Positions 9,695 through 18,660 are shown, numbered from the stretch's first letter. The stretch: DNA of 64,000 nt from Pseudoxanthomonas sp. J35 (GCF_000513995.1 NZ_AZVB01000009.1:62001-126000); one strand, 5' to 3'. A program made the numbers and translations. The notes: generated by a model not told the origin, from the letters alone.

Positions 9695-11860
9695 TTGTCT
9701 CGCCCTGCCATCGACGGTCTGCCTGCCCTGCTGCGGGGTCCGGTTGCGGACCCGCTGTCCGCCGCGCTGCGCGCGCTGTTGCTGGACGCCTGGGAAGCCG
9801 TCGCCGACCGCACGCAGCGTTCGTCGTGGCCGGTGATCGCCGATACCCTGCAGACGCTCGAACGCCTCGACGCGGACGAGTCGGCGCTGCTGGCCGCGCT
9901 GCTGTTCGAGCTGCCCGGCCTGCGCGCGGCGGTGGCCGCGCGCGTCGCCGCCAGCCATCCGGCGGTGGCCGGCCTGCTCGACGGCCAGGACGCGGCCGAC
10001 CAGGTCTGGGCGCTGCACGCCGGCCGCGAGGCCGGGCGCAATGGCGAGGGCCTGCGCCGGCTGTTGCTGGCCATCGTCCAGGACCTGCGGGTGGTGCCGA
10101 TCCTGCTGTCGCGGCAGCTGGCGAAGATGCGGGTGGCCGACCGCCTGCCCGACGTCGAACGCCGTGCGCTCGCGCAGCTGACCCGCGACATCCACGCGCC
10201 GCTGGCCAACCGCCTGGGCATCTGGCAGCTGAAGTGGGAGCTGGAGGACCTGGCGTTCCGCTTCCTTGAAGCGGACACCTACCGGCACCTGGCGCGCGAG
10301 CTGGACGAGAGCCGCACCGCGCGCGAGCGCTACATCGAGGCGGTGAAGAAGGAGCTCGGCCGCACCCTGGCCGGACACGGCATCCGCGCCGAGATCAGCG
10401 GCCGCCCGAAGCACATCTACAGCATCTGGCGGAAGATGCAGAAGAAGAACCTGCCGCTGGACCGCCTCTACGACCTGCGCGCGGTGCGGGTGATGGTCGA
10501 CGACGTCGCCGCCTGCTATGCCGCGCTGGGCGTGGTCCACGCCCTGTGGGCGCCGGTGCCCGGCGAGTTCGACGACTACATCGCCCGGCCCAAGCCCAAC
10601 GGCTACAGCTCGCTGCACACCGCGGTGGTCGGCCCGGAAGGGCGCACCCTGGAAGTGCAGATCCGCACCCGCGAGATGCACGAGCAGGCCGAGCTGGGCG
10701 TGGCCGCGCACTGGCGCTACAAGGAGACCGGCGGCAGCGCCGCGGGCAAGGGCGCCGGCCGCGCGTTCGAACGCAAGATCGCCTGGATGCGCCAGCTGCT
10801 GGAGCAGGCCGGCGATGGCCGCGACGAGGGCCTGGCCGGTGCGCTGGACGCCGAGCTGGTCGAGGAACGCGTGTACGCGCTGACCCCGAAGGGCGAGGTG
10901 GTCGACCTGCCGCAGGGCGCCACGCCGCTGGACTTCGCCTACCACGTGCACACCATGGTCGGGCACCGCTACCGCGGGGCCAAGGTCAACGGCCGCATCG
11001 TCCCGCTGGGCTACCGCCTGCGCAGCGGCGACCGGGTCGAGATCCTCACCGGCAAGGAGCCGGACCCCAAGCGCGACTGGCTGCTGCCGGCCAACGGCTA
11101 CCTGGCCAGCGGCCGCTCGCGCGACAAGGTCCGCGCCTGGTTCCACAAGCTGGACCGTTCACGCAACGTCGCCGCCGGCAGGGAAATGCTCGAGCGCGAA
11201 CTCAAGCGCCTGGGCCTGCACCAGGCCGACCTGGTGGCGGTGGCGAAGAAGTTCCACGCCGAGACCGTGGACGACCTGTACATCCAGGTGGCGCTGGGCG
11301 ACGTCGGCCCGCACCAGATCGGCCGCGCCCTGCACGAGCTGTCGCGCGCCGTCGAGCCGGCGCCGGCGGCCGTGCCGCCGCCGCGGGTGCCGCGCCAGGT
11401 GCGGAGGAAGAAGGCCGAGGCCGGCTTCACCGTGCAGGGTGTCGGCAACCTGCTGGTGCAGCTGGCGCGCTGCTGCCAGCCGCTGCCGGGCGAGCCGATC
11501 GCCGGCTACCTGACCCGCACCCGGGGCGTCACCGTGCACCGCGCCGACTGCGCCGCCTTCGCGCGCCTGGCCGCCGCGCAGCCGCAGCGGGTGCTGCCGG
11601 TGGAGTGGGGCCACGGCGGGGGCGGCTACGAAGTCGACGTGGAAGTGGACGGCGTCGACCGCAAGTGGCTGCTCAAGGATGTGACCACGCTGATCGCCCA
11701 GGAGGACGCGCACGTGTCCGACATCCGCAGCGAACTGGGCGACAGCGGCCGGGTCCGCCTGCGCCTGCGGCTGCGCGTGACCGACTACGGCCAGCTGTCG
11801 ACCCTGCTGGGCAAGCTCGATGCGCTGCCGGGTGTGGAGCGCGCGTACCGGCTCGGCTGA
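9695..11860 (+). CDS. relA: GTP pyrophosphokinase RelA ((p)ppGpp synthetase I)
   Basis: The ribosome-associated enzyme that makes (p)ppGpp from ATP and GDP/GTP during amino-acid starvation. Domains in order are an N-terminal pseudo-hydrolase domain lacking the HD motif, the synthetase domain with EFDD near residue 291 (the ExDD signature of monofunctional RelA), a TGS domain (VYALTPKGEVVDLPQG), a zinc-finger-like RCCQPLPGE segment, and a C-terminal ACT/RRM domain. I choose the TTG at 9695 (protein MSRPAIDGLPALL, 721 residues, close to E. coli's 744) because GGAA sits six bases upstream and no ATG or GTG is available. The frame extends upstream to 9008 but there runs antisense to the secreted-protein gene. 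Confidence 0.93.
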   Translation: MSRPAIDGLPALLRGPVADPLSAALRALLLDAWEAVADRTQRSSWPVIADTLQTLERLDADESALLAALLFELPGLRAAVAARVAASHPAVAGLLDGQDAADQVWALHAGREAGRNGEGLRRLLLAIVQDLRVVPILLSRQLAKMRVADRLPDVERRALAQLTRDIHAPLANRLGIWQLKWELEDLAFRFLEADTYRHLARELDESRTARERYIEAVKKELGRTLAGHGIRAEISGRPKHIYSIWRKMQKKNLPLDRLYDLRAVRVMVDDVAACYAALGVVHALWAPVPGEFDDYIARPKPNGYSSLHTAVVGPEGRTLEVQIRTREMHEQAELGVAAHWRYKETGGSAAGKGAGRAFERKIAWMRQLLEQAGDGRDEGLAGALDAELVEERVYALTPKGEVVDLPQGATPLDFAYHVHTMVGHRYRGAKVNGRIVPLGYRLRSGDRVEILTGKEPDPKRDWLLPANGYLASGRSRDKVRAWFHKLDRSRNVAAGREMLERELKRLGLHQADLVAVAKKFHAETVDDLYIQVALGDVGPHQIGRALHELSRAVEPAPAAVPPPRVPRQVRRKKAEAGFTVQGVGNLLVQLARCCQPLPGEPIAGYLTRTRGVTVHRADCAAFARLAAAQPQRVLPVEWGHGGGGYEVDVEVDGVDRKWLLKDVTTLIAQEDAHVSDIRSELGDSGRVRLRLRLRVTDYGQLSTLLGKLDALPGVERAYRLG

Positions 11861-11913
11861 ACGGAGTCAATGGAATGGCGGCGAACGGCGCATGTCGACG
11901 TGGCATTTCCGGT

Positions 11914-11940
11914 TTGCCGTTCACCGGTGGCTGGCATAAC
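11914..11940 (+). promoter_or_regulatory. Candidate spoT promoter
   Basis: TTGCCG, a 15-bp spacer and CATAAC lie just before spoT. The -10 matches four of six bases and the spacer is short, so this is weak evidence. Confidence 0.3.
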
Positions 11941-11948
11941 CTCTGCAC

Positions 11949-14120
11949 ATGAATACCGGCCTTTCCGCCCACGCAGTCGACAGCGCTCCGCCGTCCGCCG
12001 GCGAGCCCCTGCCCGACTACGTCCTGGAGCTGGAACGGGCGGCCTCCTACCTGCCGCGCGAGCAGCTGCCGCTGCTGCGCGAGGCCTGGCGGGTGGGCGC
12101 GATCGCCCACGCCGGGCAGACCCGCAAGTCCGGCGAGCCGTACATCACCCACCCGGTGGCGGTGGCCGGCGTGCTGGCCGAGCTGGGCCTGGACGTGGAG
12201 ACGCTGATCGCGGCGATCCTGCACGACACCATCGAGGACACGCCGCTGACCCGCGAGGAGCTGGCGGCGCAGTTCGGCGAGGACGTGGCCGAGCTGGTCG
12301 ACGGCGTCACCAAGCTGGACAAGCTGAAGTTCCGCGACCGCCAGGAGGCGGCCGCCGAGAGCTTCCGCAAGATGCTGCTGGCCATGTCGCGCGACCTGCG
12401 CGTGATCATGATCAAGCTGGCCGACCGCCTGCACAACATGCGCACGCTCGGCGCGCAGAGCCGCGAGGCGCGTGTCCGCATTGCCCGCGAGACGCTGGAG
12501 ATCTACGCGCCGATCGCGCAGCGGCTGGGCATGAGCCTGGTCAAGTCGGAGCTGCAGAACCTCGGCTTCCGCGCGCTGCACCCGTGGCGCCACGCGATCA
12601 TCGAGAAGCACATCCGCAGCCAGCCGGTGGTGCGCCGCGAGGCGATGGCGCAGGTCGAGGTGAAGCTGTCGCAGGGCCTGGCCCGCGACGGCCTCGAGCA
12701 CCGCCTGGTCAGCCGGATCAAGACGCCCTGGAGCATCTACAACAAGATGCAGGGCGAGGGTAAGAGCTTCGACCAGGTGATGGACGTGTTCGGCTTCCGC
12801 GTGGTGGTGCGGTCGGTGGCCGACTGCTACCGCGCGCTGGGCGTGGTCCATGCGCAGTTCAAGCCGCTGGACGGGCGCTTCCGCGACTTCATCGCCATCC
12901 CCAAGGCCAACGGCTACCAGTCGCTGCACACGGTGCTGTTCGGGCCTTACGGGTCGCCGATCGAGGTGCAGATCCGCACCGAGGAGATGGACCTGATCGC
13001 CGAGCGCGGCATCGCCGCGCACTGGACCTACAAGCACGGCGGCGACAGCCCCAACAGCGCGCAGAGCCGGGCCCACGCCTGGATCGTGGAGCTGATCGAG
13101 TCGCAGCGGGCGGCCGGTTCGTCGCTGGAGTTCCTGGAGAACGTCAAGGTCGACCTGTTCCCGGACGAGGTCTACCTGTTCACGCCGAAGGGGCGGATCC
13201 TGGCGCTGCCGCGCAATTCGACGGCGCTGGACTTCGCCTACGCGGTGCACACCGACGTGGGCAACCAGGCAGTGGCGGCGCGCGTGGACAAGAAGCTGGT
13301 GCCGCTGAAGACCAAGCTGTCCAGCGGGCAGACGGTGGAGATCATCACCGCCAAGTCGGCCGCGCCGAAGCCGCAGTGGCTGGAGTTCGTGGTCACCAGC
13401 AAGGCGCGCACCTCGATCCGCCACCAGCTCAAGCAGCTGGAGCACGAGGACGCGGTGCAGCTGGGCCACCGCATGCTCGACCGTGCGCTGGAGGCGATGG
13501 GCAGTTCGCTGGAGCGGTTGCCGGCCAAGCGCCTGGAGTCGTTCCTGGTCGAGCACCGTTTCCCGCGGCTGGAGGCGTTCCTGGCGGAAGTGGCGCTGGG
13601 CAACTGGATGCCGAGCCAGGCGGCGCAGGCGCTGATGGCCTACGCGGAGCTGCGTGGCGGCGGGCATTCGAAGCATTCGCAGGAAAAGATCCTGATCAAC
13701 GGCACGGAGGGCGGGGTCGTGAGCTTCGCCAACTGCTGCCAGCCGATCCCGGGCGACGAGATCATGGGGTACCACACCTCGGGCAAGGGCGTGGTGGTGC
13801 ACCGGCTGGATTGCCCGAACCTGGCGGAGTTCCGCAAGTCGCCGGAGCGCTGGGTGCCGATCGACTGGGATCCGAACGTGACGGGCGACTACGACACGTC
13901 GCTGATCGTGGACGTGGAGAACCACACCGGCGTGCTGGCGCAGCTGGCGGCGGCGGTGGCGCAGAGCCAGTCGAACATCGAGCGCGTCGACTACCTGGAC
14001 CGCGACATGAACGCGGCGCAGCTGCGCTTCGCCATCCAGGTCCGCGACCGCAACCACCTGGCCGAGGTGATCCGCCGGCTGCGCCGGCTCAACGTGGTGC
14101 AGGCGGTGCGCCGGCAGTAA
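11949..14120 (+). CDS. spoT: Bifunctional (p)ppGpp synthetase/hydrolase SpoT
   Basis: Controls the alarmone level by both hydrolysis and synthesis. The 723 residues carry an intact hydrolase domain (ITHPVAVA, HDTIEDT near residue 92, KLADRLHNMRT), a synthetase domain with RFRDFIAIPK near 310 (the RxKD-like type of bifunctional enzymes, unlike the ExDD of RelA next door), a TGS domain (VYLFTPKGRILALP), a CC/zinc-finger-like region (NCCQPIPGDEI) and an ACT domain. It lies 88 bp after relA in the same direction and is followed by ridA and recG. No Shine-Dalgarno sequence precedes the ATG. A CATAAC box ends eight bases before it, so transcription may start very near the start codon. Confidence 0.97.
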   Translation: MNTGLSAHAVDSAPPSAGEPLPDYVLELERAASYLPREQLPLLREAWRVGAIAHAGQTRKSGEPYITHPVAVAGVLAELGLDVETLIAAILHDTIEDTPLTREELAAQFGEDVAELVDGVTKLDKLKFRDRQEAAAESFRKMLLAMSRDLRVIMIKLADRLHNMRTLGAQSREARVRIARETLEIYAPIAQRLGMSLVKSELQNLGFRALHPWRHAIIEKHIRSQPVVRREAMAQVEVKLSQGLARDGLEHRLVSRIKTPWSIYNKMQGEGKSFDQVMDVFGFRVVVRSVADCYRALGVVHAQFKPLDGRFRDFIAIPKANGYQSLHTVLFGPYGSPIEVQIRTEEMDLIAERGIAAHWTYKHGGDSPNSAQSRAHAWIVELIESQRAAGSSLEFLENVKVDLFPDEVYLFTPKGRILALPRNSTALDFAYAVHTDVGNQAVAARVDKKLVPLKTKLSSGQTVEIITAKSAAPKPQWLEFVVTSKARTSIRHQLKQLEHEDAVQLGHRMLDRALEAMGSSLERLPAKRLESFLVEHRFPRLEAFLAEVALGNWMPSQAAQALMAYAELRGGGHSKHSQEKILINGTEGGVVSFANCCQPIPGDEIMGYHTSGKGVVVHRLDCPNLAEFRKSPERWVPIDWDPNVTGDYDTSLIVDVENHTGVLAQLAAAVAQSQSNIERVDYLDRDMNAAQLRFAIQVRDRNHLAEVIRRLRRLNVVQAVRRQ

Positions 14121-14204
14121 GGGGCGCACGGGTTGCGGCGGCGCAACAGCCGGCAGCAACAGCGAAAGCGCAGCAAGAGCACCGGCAACTGCGTTCTGGT
14201 CGCT

Positions 14205-14284
14205 GGCTCCGGATGGAGCCGCGGCAGCGCGGGGGTATGGCGCATCGCGCGGTTCCGCCGTCCATGGCTCCACGCGCGAGCGCA
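14205..14284 (+). repeat. Structured repeat, copy B (3' truncated)
   Basis: This copy begins with a perfect GGCTCC-GGAT-GGAGCC hairpin, then the left strand of the outer helix, then the CGCGCG/CGCGCG hairpin (14246-14251, 14273-14278). It stops after GCAGGCCGC, where the third hairpin and the right strand of the outer helix should follow. The next sequence, 14294-14315, has an unrelated 7-bp hairpin (CGGACGT with ACGTCCG). It lies in the 557-bp gap between spoT and ridA. Confidence 0.75.
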
Positions 14285-14384
14285 GGCCGCGCCGGGAATG
14301 AACACGGACGTTGGCGACGTCCGTCGCGTCGCCACGCGCCAACTACCTGGCCGCTGCGCTGCAGTCTGATGGGTGGAGGGGATC

Positions 14385-14586
14385 GGCTTCGGACGGAGCC
14401 GCGGCACTCCGGGGCATGGCGCATCGGCTGGTGCCGCCATCCATGGCTCCAACAGCCGACCGCAGGCCATCCATGGCCTGCTTGCGCCATATCCCCCCGG
14501 AGCACCGCGTCTTCGGGAGCTTTGAAGTCGTGGCTTCGTTCTTTGCTCCCCTCGCCCTTCATGTGAGGGGTAGGGGGGGAGGGCGG
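14385..14586 (+). repeat. Structured repeat, copy C (near complete)
   Basis: Same order as copy A: GGCTTC-GGAC-GGAGCC hairpin, outer helix (14407-14423 with 14483-14502, eight pairs on each side of a small internal loop), CGGCTG with CAGCCG (14425-14430, 14453-14458), and GCAGGCCAT with ATGGCCTGC (14462-14481). The 3' portion again contains GTCTTC, GTGGCTTCG and GGGGTAG before a G-rich end. It is a direct repeat of copy B about 180 bp downstream. No coding potential is seen in the gap from spoT to ridA apart from these repeats and the ridA promoter. Confidence 0.8.
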
Positions 14587-14640
14587 GTGCCGACCAGGTG
14601 CCGACTTGCGACGACGCCAGAGGCCAACGGTCCAACCCGG

Positions 14641-14646
14641 TAGAAT
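14641..14646 (+). promoter_or_regulatory. Candidate -10 box of ridA
   Basis: TAGAAT matches the -10 consensus at five of six positions, 31 bases before the ridA ATG. The -35 region is not convincing. Confidence 0.4.
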
Positions 14647-14677
14647 CCGCCGACGCATTCCCCCTTCGGAGACACGC

Positions 14678-15058
14678 ATGTCCCAGATCATCCAGACCGA
14701 CAAGGCGCCGGCGGCGATCGGCCCGTATTCGCAGGCCGTGCGCAGCGGCAACACGGTGTATTTCTCCGGGCAGATCCCGCTGGTCCCGGCGACCGGCGAG
14801 GTCGTGGAAGGCGACATCACCGCGCAGGCGCGGCAGGTGTTCGACAACCTGCGCGCGGTGGCCGAGGCGGCCGGCGGTTCGCTGGACCGGATCGTGCGCC
14901 TGGGCCTGTACCTGACCGACCTGTCGCAGTTCGCCGCGGTCAACGCGGTGATGCAGGAATACTTCTCGGCGCCGTTCCCGGCGCGTTCGACCATCGAGGT
15001 CTCCGGCCTGCCGAAGGGCGTGGGCTTCGAGGCCGACGCCATCATGGTCCTGGACTGA
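14678..15058 (+). CDS. ridA: RidA family enamine/imine deaminase
   Basis: Hydrolyses reactive 2-aminoacrylate and related imines released by PLP enzymes such as threonine dehydratase, preventing damage in the cytosol. The 126 residues are full length for the YjgF/YER057c/UK114 trimer. Visible conserved parts are AIGPYSQAV near the N-terminus, the GQIPL turn and the catalytic-arginine segment FPARSTIEVSGLPKG near residue 105. The start is the ATG of MSQIIQTDKA with CGGAG upstream. Its place between spoT and recG matches the order known in xanthomonads; whether the three share a transcript is unclear because the repeat-bearing gap separates spoT from ridA. Confidence 0.95.
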   Translation: MSQIIQTDKAPAAIGPYSQAVRSGNTVYFSGQIPLVPATGEVVEGDITAQARQVFDNLRAVAEAAGGSLDRIVRLGLYLTDLSQFAAVNAVMQEYFSAPFPARSTIEVSGLPKGVGFEADAIMVLD

Positions 15059-15114
15059 GTGGGTAACGCGGGGCTGGCCACGGGTCGTCGCTTCCGCGTG
15101 GCGGAGGGGCGCCG

Positions 15115-17250
15115 GTGAAGGCGTCCCGGCCCGCGCCGCCCGTGCTGGCCGGCGGCGATGCGCCGCTGACCGTGTTGCGCGGCGTGGGCGCCAGCGTGGC
15201 CGGGAAGCTGGCCGCGCGCGGCCTGGTCACGCTGCAGGACCTGTGGCTGCACCTGCCGCTGCACTACGAGGACCGCACCCGCCTGACCCCGATCCGCCAG
15301 CTGCAGCCGGGCGTGCCGGCGCAGGTGGAAGGCACGGTGGAGGCCGTGGAGCGCGGTTTCCGCTACCGGCCGATGCTGCGCGTGGCGCTCGGCGACGGTT
15401 CGCGCGCCACCGTGGTGCTGCGCTTCTTCCACTTCCGCGCGGCGCAGGTGGCGCAGTTCCGGCCGGGCGTGCGGCTGCGCTGCTACGGCACGCCGCGGCC
15501 CGGCCAGCACGGGCTGGAGTTCGTGCATCCCAGCTACCGGGTCCTGGGCGATGGCGAGGATCCGGCGCTGGGCGAGGCGCTCGACCCGGTCTATCCGGCG
15601 GTGGAGGGCGTGGGGCCGGCGGTGCTGCGCCGTCTTATCGGCCAGGCGCTGGACCGGTTGCCGGAGGCCGCGGCGCTGGAACTGCTGCCGCCTTCGCTGC
15701 CGCAGATGGAAGGCCTGCCGGGCCTGCGCGAATCGCTGCTGACCCTGCACCGTCCTTCGCCGGACGAGGACCTGGCGGCGCTGGCGGCCGGCACGCATCC
15801 GGCGCAGCGACGGCTGGCGCTGGAGGAGCTGCTCGCCCACCACCTGAGCCTGCGGCGGCAGCGCCTGGCCCAGCAGCAGCTGCCGGCGCGCGCGCTGGAC
15901 GGTCCCGGAGCGCTGGCGCGGCGCCTGCTGGAAAGCCTGCCGTTCAAGCTCACCGGCGCGCAGCGGCGGGTGTTCCTGCAGGTGCGGGCCGACCTGGCCA
16001 GGCCGGTGCCGATGCAGCGCCTGGTGCAGGGCGACGTCGGCTCGGGCAAGACCGTGGTCGCGGCGCTGGCGGCGACGCTGGCGGTGGAGCAGGGCTGCCA
16101 GGTCGCGCTGGCCGCACCGACCGAGCTGCTGGCCGAACAGCACCTGTCCAACCTGCGCGCCTGGCTGGAGCCGCTGGGTATCCGCGTGGCCTGGCTGGCC
16201 GGCAAGGTCACCGGCAGGGCGCGGGCGAAGGCGCTGGCCGAGGTGGCTTCGGGCGAGGCGCAGGTGGTGGTCGGTACCCACGCGCTGATGCAGGAGGGCG
16301 TGGCCTTCCACGACCTGGCCCTGGTGATCGTCGACGAGCAGCACCGCTTCGGCGTGCAGCAGCGCCTGGCGCTGCGCGACAAGGGCCCGGCCCACGGCTA
16401 CGTGCCGCACCAGCTGGTGATGACGGCCACGCCGATCCCGCGCACCCTGGCGATGACCGCGTATGCGGACCTGGACGTGTCGGCAATCGACGAGCTGCCG
16501 CCGGGGCGCACGCCGGTGACCACGGTGGTGCTCAGCGGCGAGCGCCGGCCGGAGCTGGTCGAACGCATCCGCGCCGCCTGCGCCGAGGGCCGGCAGGCGT
16601 ACTGGGTCTGCACGCTGATCGAGGAGCAGGAGGACGACGGCCAGCCGGGGCAGGGCCTGCGCCTGCAGGCGCAGGCCGCCGAGCGCACCTTCGAGCAGCT
16701 GTCGGCGCAGTTGCCGGGGCTGCGCGTGGGCCTGGTCCACGGGCGCATGAAGGCGGCGCAGAAGCAGGCGACGATGTGCGCGTTCAAGGACGGCGAGCTG
16801 GACCTGCTGGTCGCCACCACGGTGATCGAGGTCGGCGTCGACGTGCCGCGCGCCTCGCTGATGATCATCGAGAACGCCGAGCGCCTGGGCCTGGCCCAGC
16901 TGCACCAGCTGCGCGGACGGGTGGGGCGCGGCGCGGCGGCGTCCAGCTGCGTGCTGCTGTACCAGCCGCCGCTGTCGCAGATGGCGCGGCAGCGCCTGGA
17001 CACGCTGCGCAACACCAGCGACGGCTTCGTCATCGCCGAGAAGGACCTGGAGCTGCGCGGTCCGGGCGAACTGCTGGGCACGCGCCAGACCGGCCTGGCC
17101 GGTTTCCGCATCGCCGAGCTGGGCCGCGACGCCGGCCTGCTGCCGCAGGTGCATGCGCTGGCCGCGCACCTGCTGGAGCATGCGCCGGAGGTGGCCGAGC
17201 GCATCGTCGCGCGCTGGGTGGGCGGGGCCGCGCGCTACGCCGCTGCCTGA
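15115..17250 (+). CDS. recG: ATP-dependent DNA helicase RecG
   Basis: A branch-migrating helicase that reverses stalled replication forks and processes recombination intermediates. The 711 residues compare with 693 in E. coli. The N-terminal wedge/OB domain (about 15-200) contains VPAQVEGTVEAVE. It is followed by Walker A GDVGSGKT near residue 305, DEQH near 407, TATPIPRTLAMT, and the C-terminal helicase lobe with ATTVIEVGVDVP and QLRGRVGRG, ending in the TRG-containing FVIAEKDLELRGPGELLGTR segment. It starts with GTG, supported by a strong GGAGGGG ribosome site. It lies 56 bp after ridA and is probably co-transcribed with it. Confidence 0.97.
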   Translation: MKASRPAPPVLAGGDAPLTVLRGVGASVAGKLAARGLVTLQDLWLHLPLHYEDRTRLTPIRQLQPGVPAQVEGTVEAVERGFRYRPMLRVALGDGSRATVVLRFFHFRAAQVAQFRPGVRLRCYGTPRPGQHGLEFVHPSYRVLGDGEDPALGEALDPVYPAVEGVGPAVLRRLIGQALDRLPEAAALELLPPSLPQMEGLPGLRESLLTLHRPSPDEDLAALAAGTHPAQRRLALEELLAHHLSLRRQRLAQQQLPARALDGPGALARRLLESLPFKLTGAQRRVFLQVRADLARPVPMQRLVQGDVGSGKTVVAALAATLAVEQGCQVALAAPTELLAEQHLSNLRAWLEPLGIRVAWLAGKVTGRARAKALAEVASGEAQVVVGTHALMQEGVAFHDLALVIVDEQHRFGVQQRLALRDKGPAHGYVPHQLVMTATPIPRTLAMTAYADLDVSAIDELPPGRTPVTTVVLSGERRPELVERIRAACAEGRQAYWVCTLIEEQEDDGQPGQGLRLQAQAAERTFEQLSAQLPGLRVGLVHGRMKAAQKQATMCAFKDGELDLLVATTVIEVGVDVPRASLMIIENAERLGLAQLHQLRGRVGRGAAASSCVLLYQPPLSQMARQRLDTLRNTSDGFVIAEKDLELRGPGELLGTRQTGLAGFRIAELGRDAGLLPQVHALAAHLLEHAPEVAERIVARWVGGAARYAAA

Positions 17251-17333
17251 TCCCGCCCGCGCCCGGTACTTCCGGGGTTTGCCGTGTGCGCTTGCAGCGG
17301 CCAAACTGGCCGGCCAATCGTCACGAGTCACGC

Positions 17334-18275
17334 ATGAGCGAGAAGATTCCGCTGCTGATCGACACCGATCCGGGTGTCGACGACGCCCTGGCCCTGCTGA
17401 TGGCCTTCAACTCCGACGCCCACGAGGTGGTCGGCCTGACCATCGCCGCCGGCAACGTCGGCCTGGCCCACACCGTGCGCAACGCGCTGAAGCTGCGCGA
17501 GGTGGCCGGCTGCGGACACGTCCCGGTATTCGCCGGCTGCGGGGGGCCGCTGGTCCACGCGCCGCGCGAGGACGCGGCGCACGTGCACGGCCGCGACGGC
17601 TTCGGTGACGTCGGCTACCCCGATCCGTCCGGCCGCGCCGAGGCCGAGCACGCCGCGCTGGCGATCCTGCGCCTGTCGCACGAGCACGCCGGCCGCCTGC
17701 TGCTGGTCGCGCTCGGTCCGCTGACCAACCTGGCCCTGGCCCTGCGCCTGGACCCGACCCTGCCGCAGCGCGTGGCGCGGCTGGTGGTGATGGGCGGGGC
17801 GGTGACCGCCCACGGCAACATCACCCCGGTGGCCGAGTTCAACGTCGGCTTCGATCCGGAAGCAGCGCACGTGGTCCTGTCCGGCTTCCCGAAGTACGAC
17901 CTGGCCGACTGGGAGGCGACCCTGGCCCATGGCTTCCACCATCGCGAGGTGGAGAAGTGGCTGGCCGCGCCGTCGCCGCGGGCGGCCTTCTACGACGCCA
18001 TCTCGCGCCAGACCCGGCTGTGGTCGGAGGACCGGCGCGGCCAGTACTGGCATTCGGCCGACTCGCTGGCCATGGCCTGGGCGCTGGAGCCGGACGGCGC
18101 GGTGGAGATGGCGGAGCGGCCGCTGGCCGTGGAAACCGGCTTCGGCCTGGCCCGCGGCCTGACCGCGGTGGACTGGAACCGGCAGACCGGCGCCGCCGAC
18201 AACGCCCGGATCCTGCTGCGCTACGACCAGGCCCGCTTCGAGGCCCGGGTCCAGGCCGCGCTGGCGGCCGCCTGA
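17334..18275 (+). CDS. Inosine-uridine preferring nucleoside hydrolase family protein
   Basis: Predicted to hydrolyse the N-glycosidic bond of ribonucleosides, releasing base and ribose for salvage; the exact substrate cannot be read from sequence. The 313 residues begin with the calcium-binding signature [18 protein letters not shown]. They continue with the [13 protein letters not shown] and VVMGGAV segments, [12 protein letters not shown], and a C-terminal [12 protein letters not shown] that supplies the conserved His and Asp. All calcium- and ribose-binding elements therefore appear intact. The start is the ATG of [10 protein letters not shown], 83 bp after recG. A GC-rich hairpin (CCCCGGC with GCCGGGG) follows the stop but overlaps the next promoter. 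Confidence 0.92.
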   Translation: MSEKIPLLIDTDPGVDDALALLMAFNSDAHEVVGLTIAAGNVGLAHTVRNALKLREVAGCGHVPVFAGCGGPLVHAPREDAAHVHGRDGFGDVGYPDPSGRAEAEHAALAILRLSHEHAGRLLLVALGPLTNLALALRLDPTLPQRVARLVVMGGAVTAHGNITPVAEFNVGFDPEAAHVVLSGFPKYDLADWEATLAHGFHHREVEKWLAAPSPRAAFYDAISRQTRLWSEDRRGQYWHSADSLAMAWALEPDGAVEMAERPLAVETGFGLARGLTAVDWNRQTGAADNARILLRYDQARFEARVQAALAAA

Positions 18276-18294
18276 CCGCGGAACGACCCCGGCC

Positions 18295-18324
18295 TTGCGC
18301 CGGGGCCGCATGGCCGGCTAAAAT
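18295..18324 (+). promoter_or_regulatory. Sigma-70 promoter of rpmE2
   Basis: TTGCGC, an 18-bp spacer and TAAAAT (five of six) end 37 bases before the rpmE2 ATG. Confidence 0.65.
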
Positions 18325-18361
18325 GCCGGGCTCTGTTCCCCTTACCTGTACGGTGTACGCC

Positions 18362-18610
18362 ATGAAGGCCGGCATCCATCCCGACTACCGCGAAGTCGTC
18401 TTCCACGACGTCACCTCCGATTTCAAGTTCCTGACCCGCTCGACCCTGGCCGGCAGCGCCAAGGAAACCGTGAAGTGGGAAGACGGCAACGAGTACCCGC
18501 TGGTGAAGATCGAAATCTCCTCGGCTTCGCACCCGTTCTACACCGGCAAGCACAAGGTGGTCGACACCAGCGGCCGCATCGACAAGTTCCAGCGCCGCTA
18601 CGCGCGCTGA
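18362..18610 (+). CDS. rpmE2: 50S ribosomal protein L31 type B
   Basis: A large-subunit ribosomal protein forming part of the bridge to the small subunit. The 82 residues contain no cysteine, so this is the zinc-independent (type B, C-minus) form rather than the CxxC zinc-binding form. Recognisable parts are [16 protein letters not shown], the LTRSTL turn and the C-terminal [20 protein letters not shown]. In many bacteria the type B paralogue is induced under zinc limitation, but I see no obvious Zur-like palindrome in the leader and the gene has an ordinary promoter and its own terminator. That fits use as a constitutive L31. Confidence 0.97.
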   Translation: MKAGIHPDYREVVFHDVTSDFKFLTRSTLAGSAKETVKWEDGNEYPLVKIEISSASHPFYTGKHKVVDTSGRIDKFQRRYAR

Positions 18611-18660
18611 GGCCGGCCGGCGCGCCGCAAGGCGCACCGTGGCGACGCTGATGCACCGGA

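Noticed and set aside
14121-14677. CRISPR-like array in the spoT-ridA gap
   Set aside because: There are only two direct copies, each long and internally folded, with no short regular repeats or spacers.
15243-17333. N-terminal extension of the nucleoside hydrolase
   Set aside because: This is the shadow of recG in another frame. The hydrolase has its own ATG and begins with the family signature.
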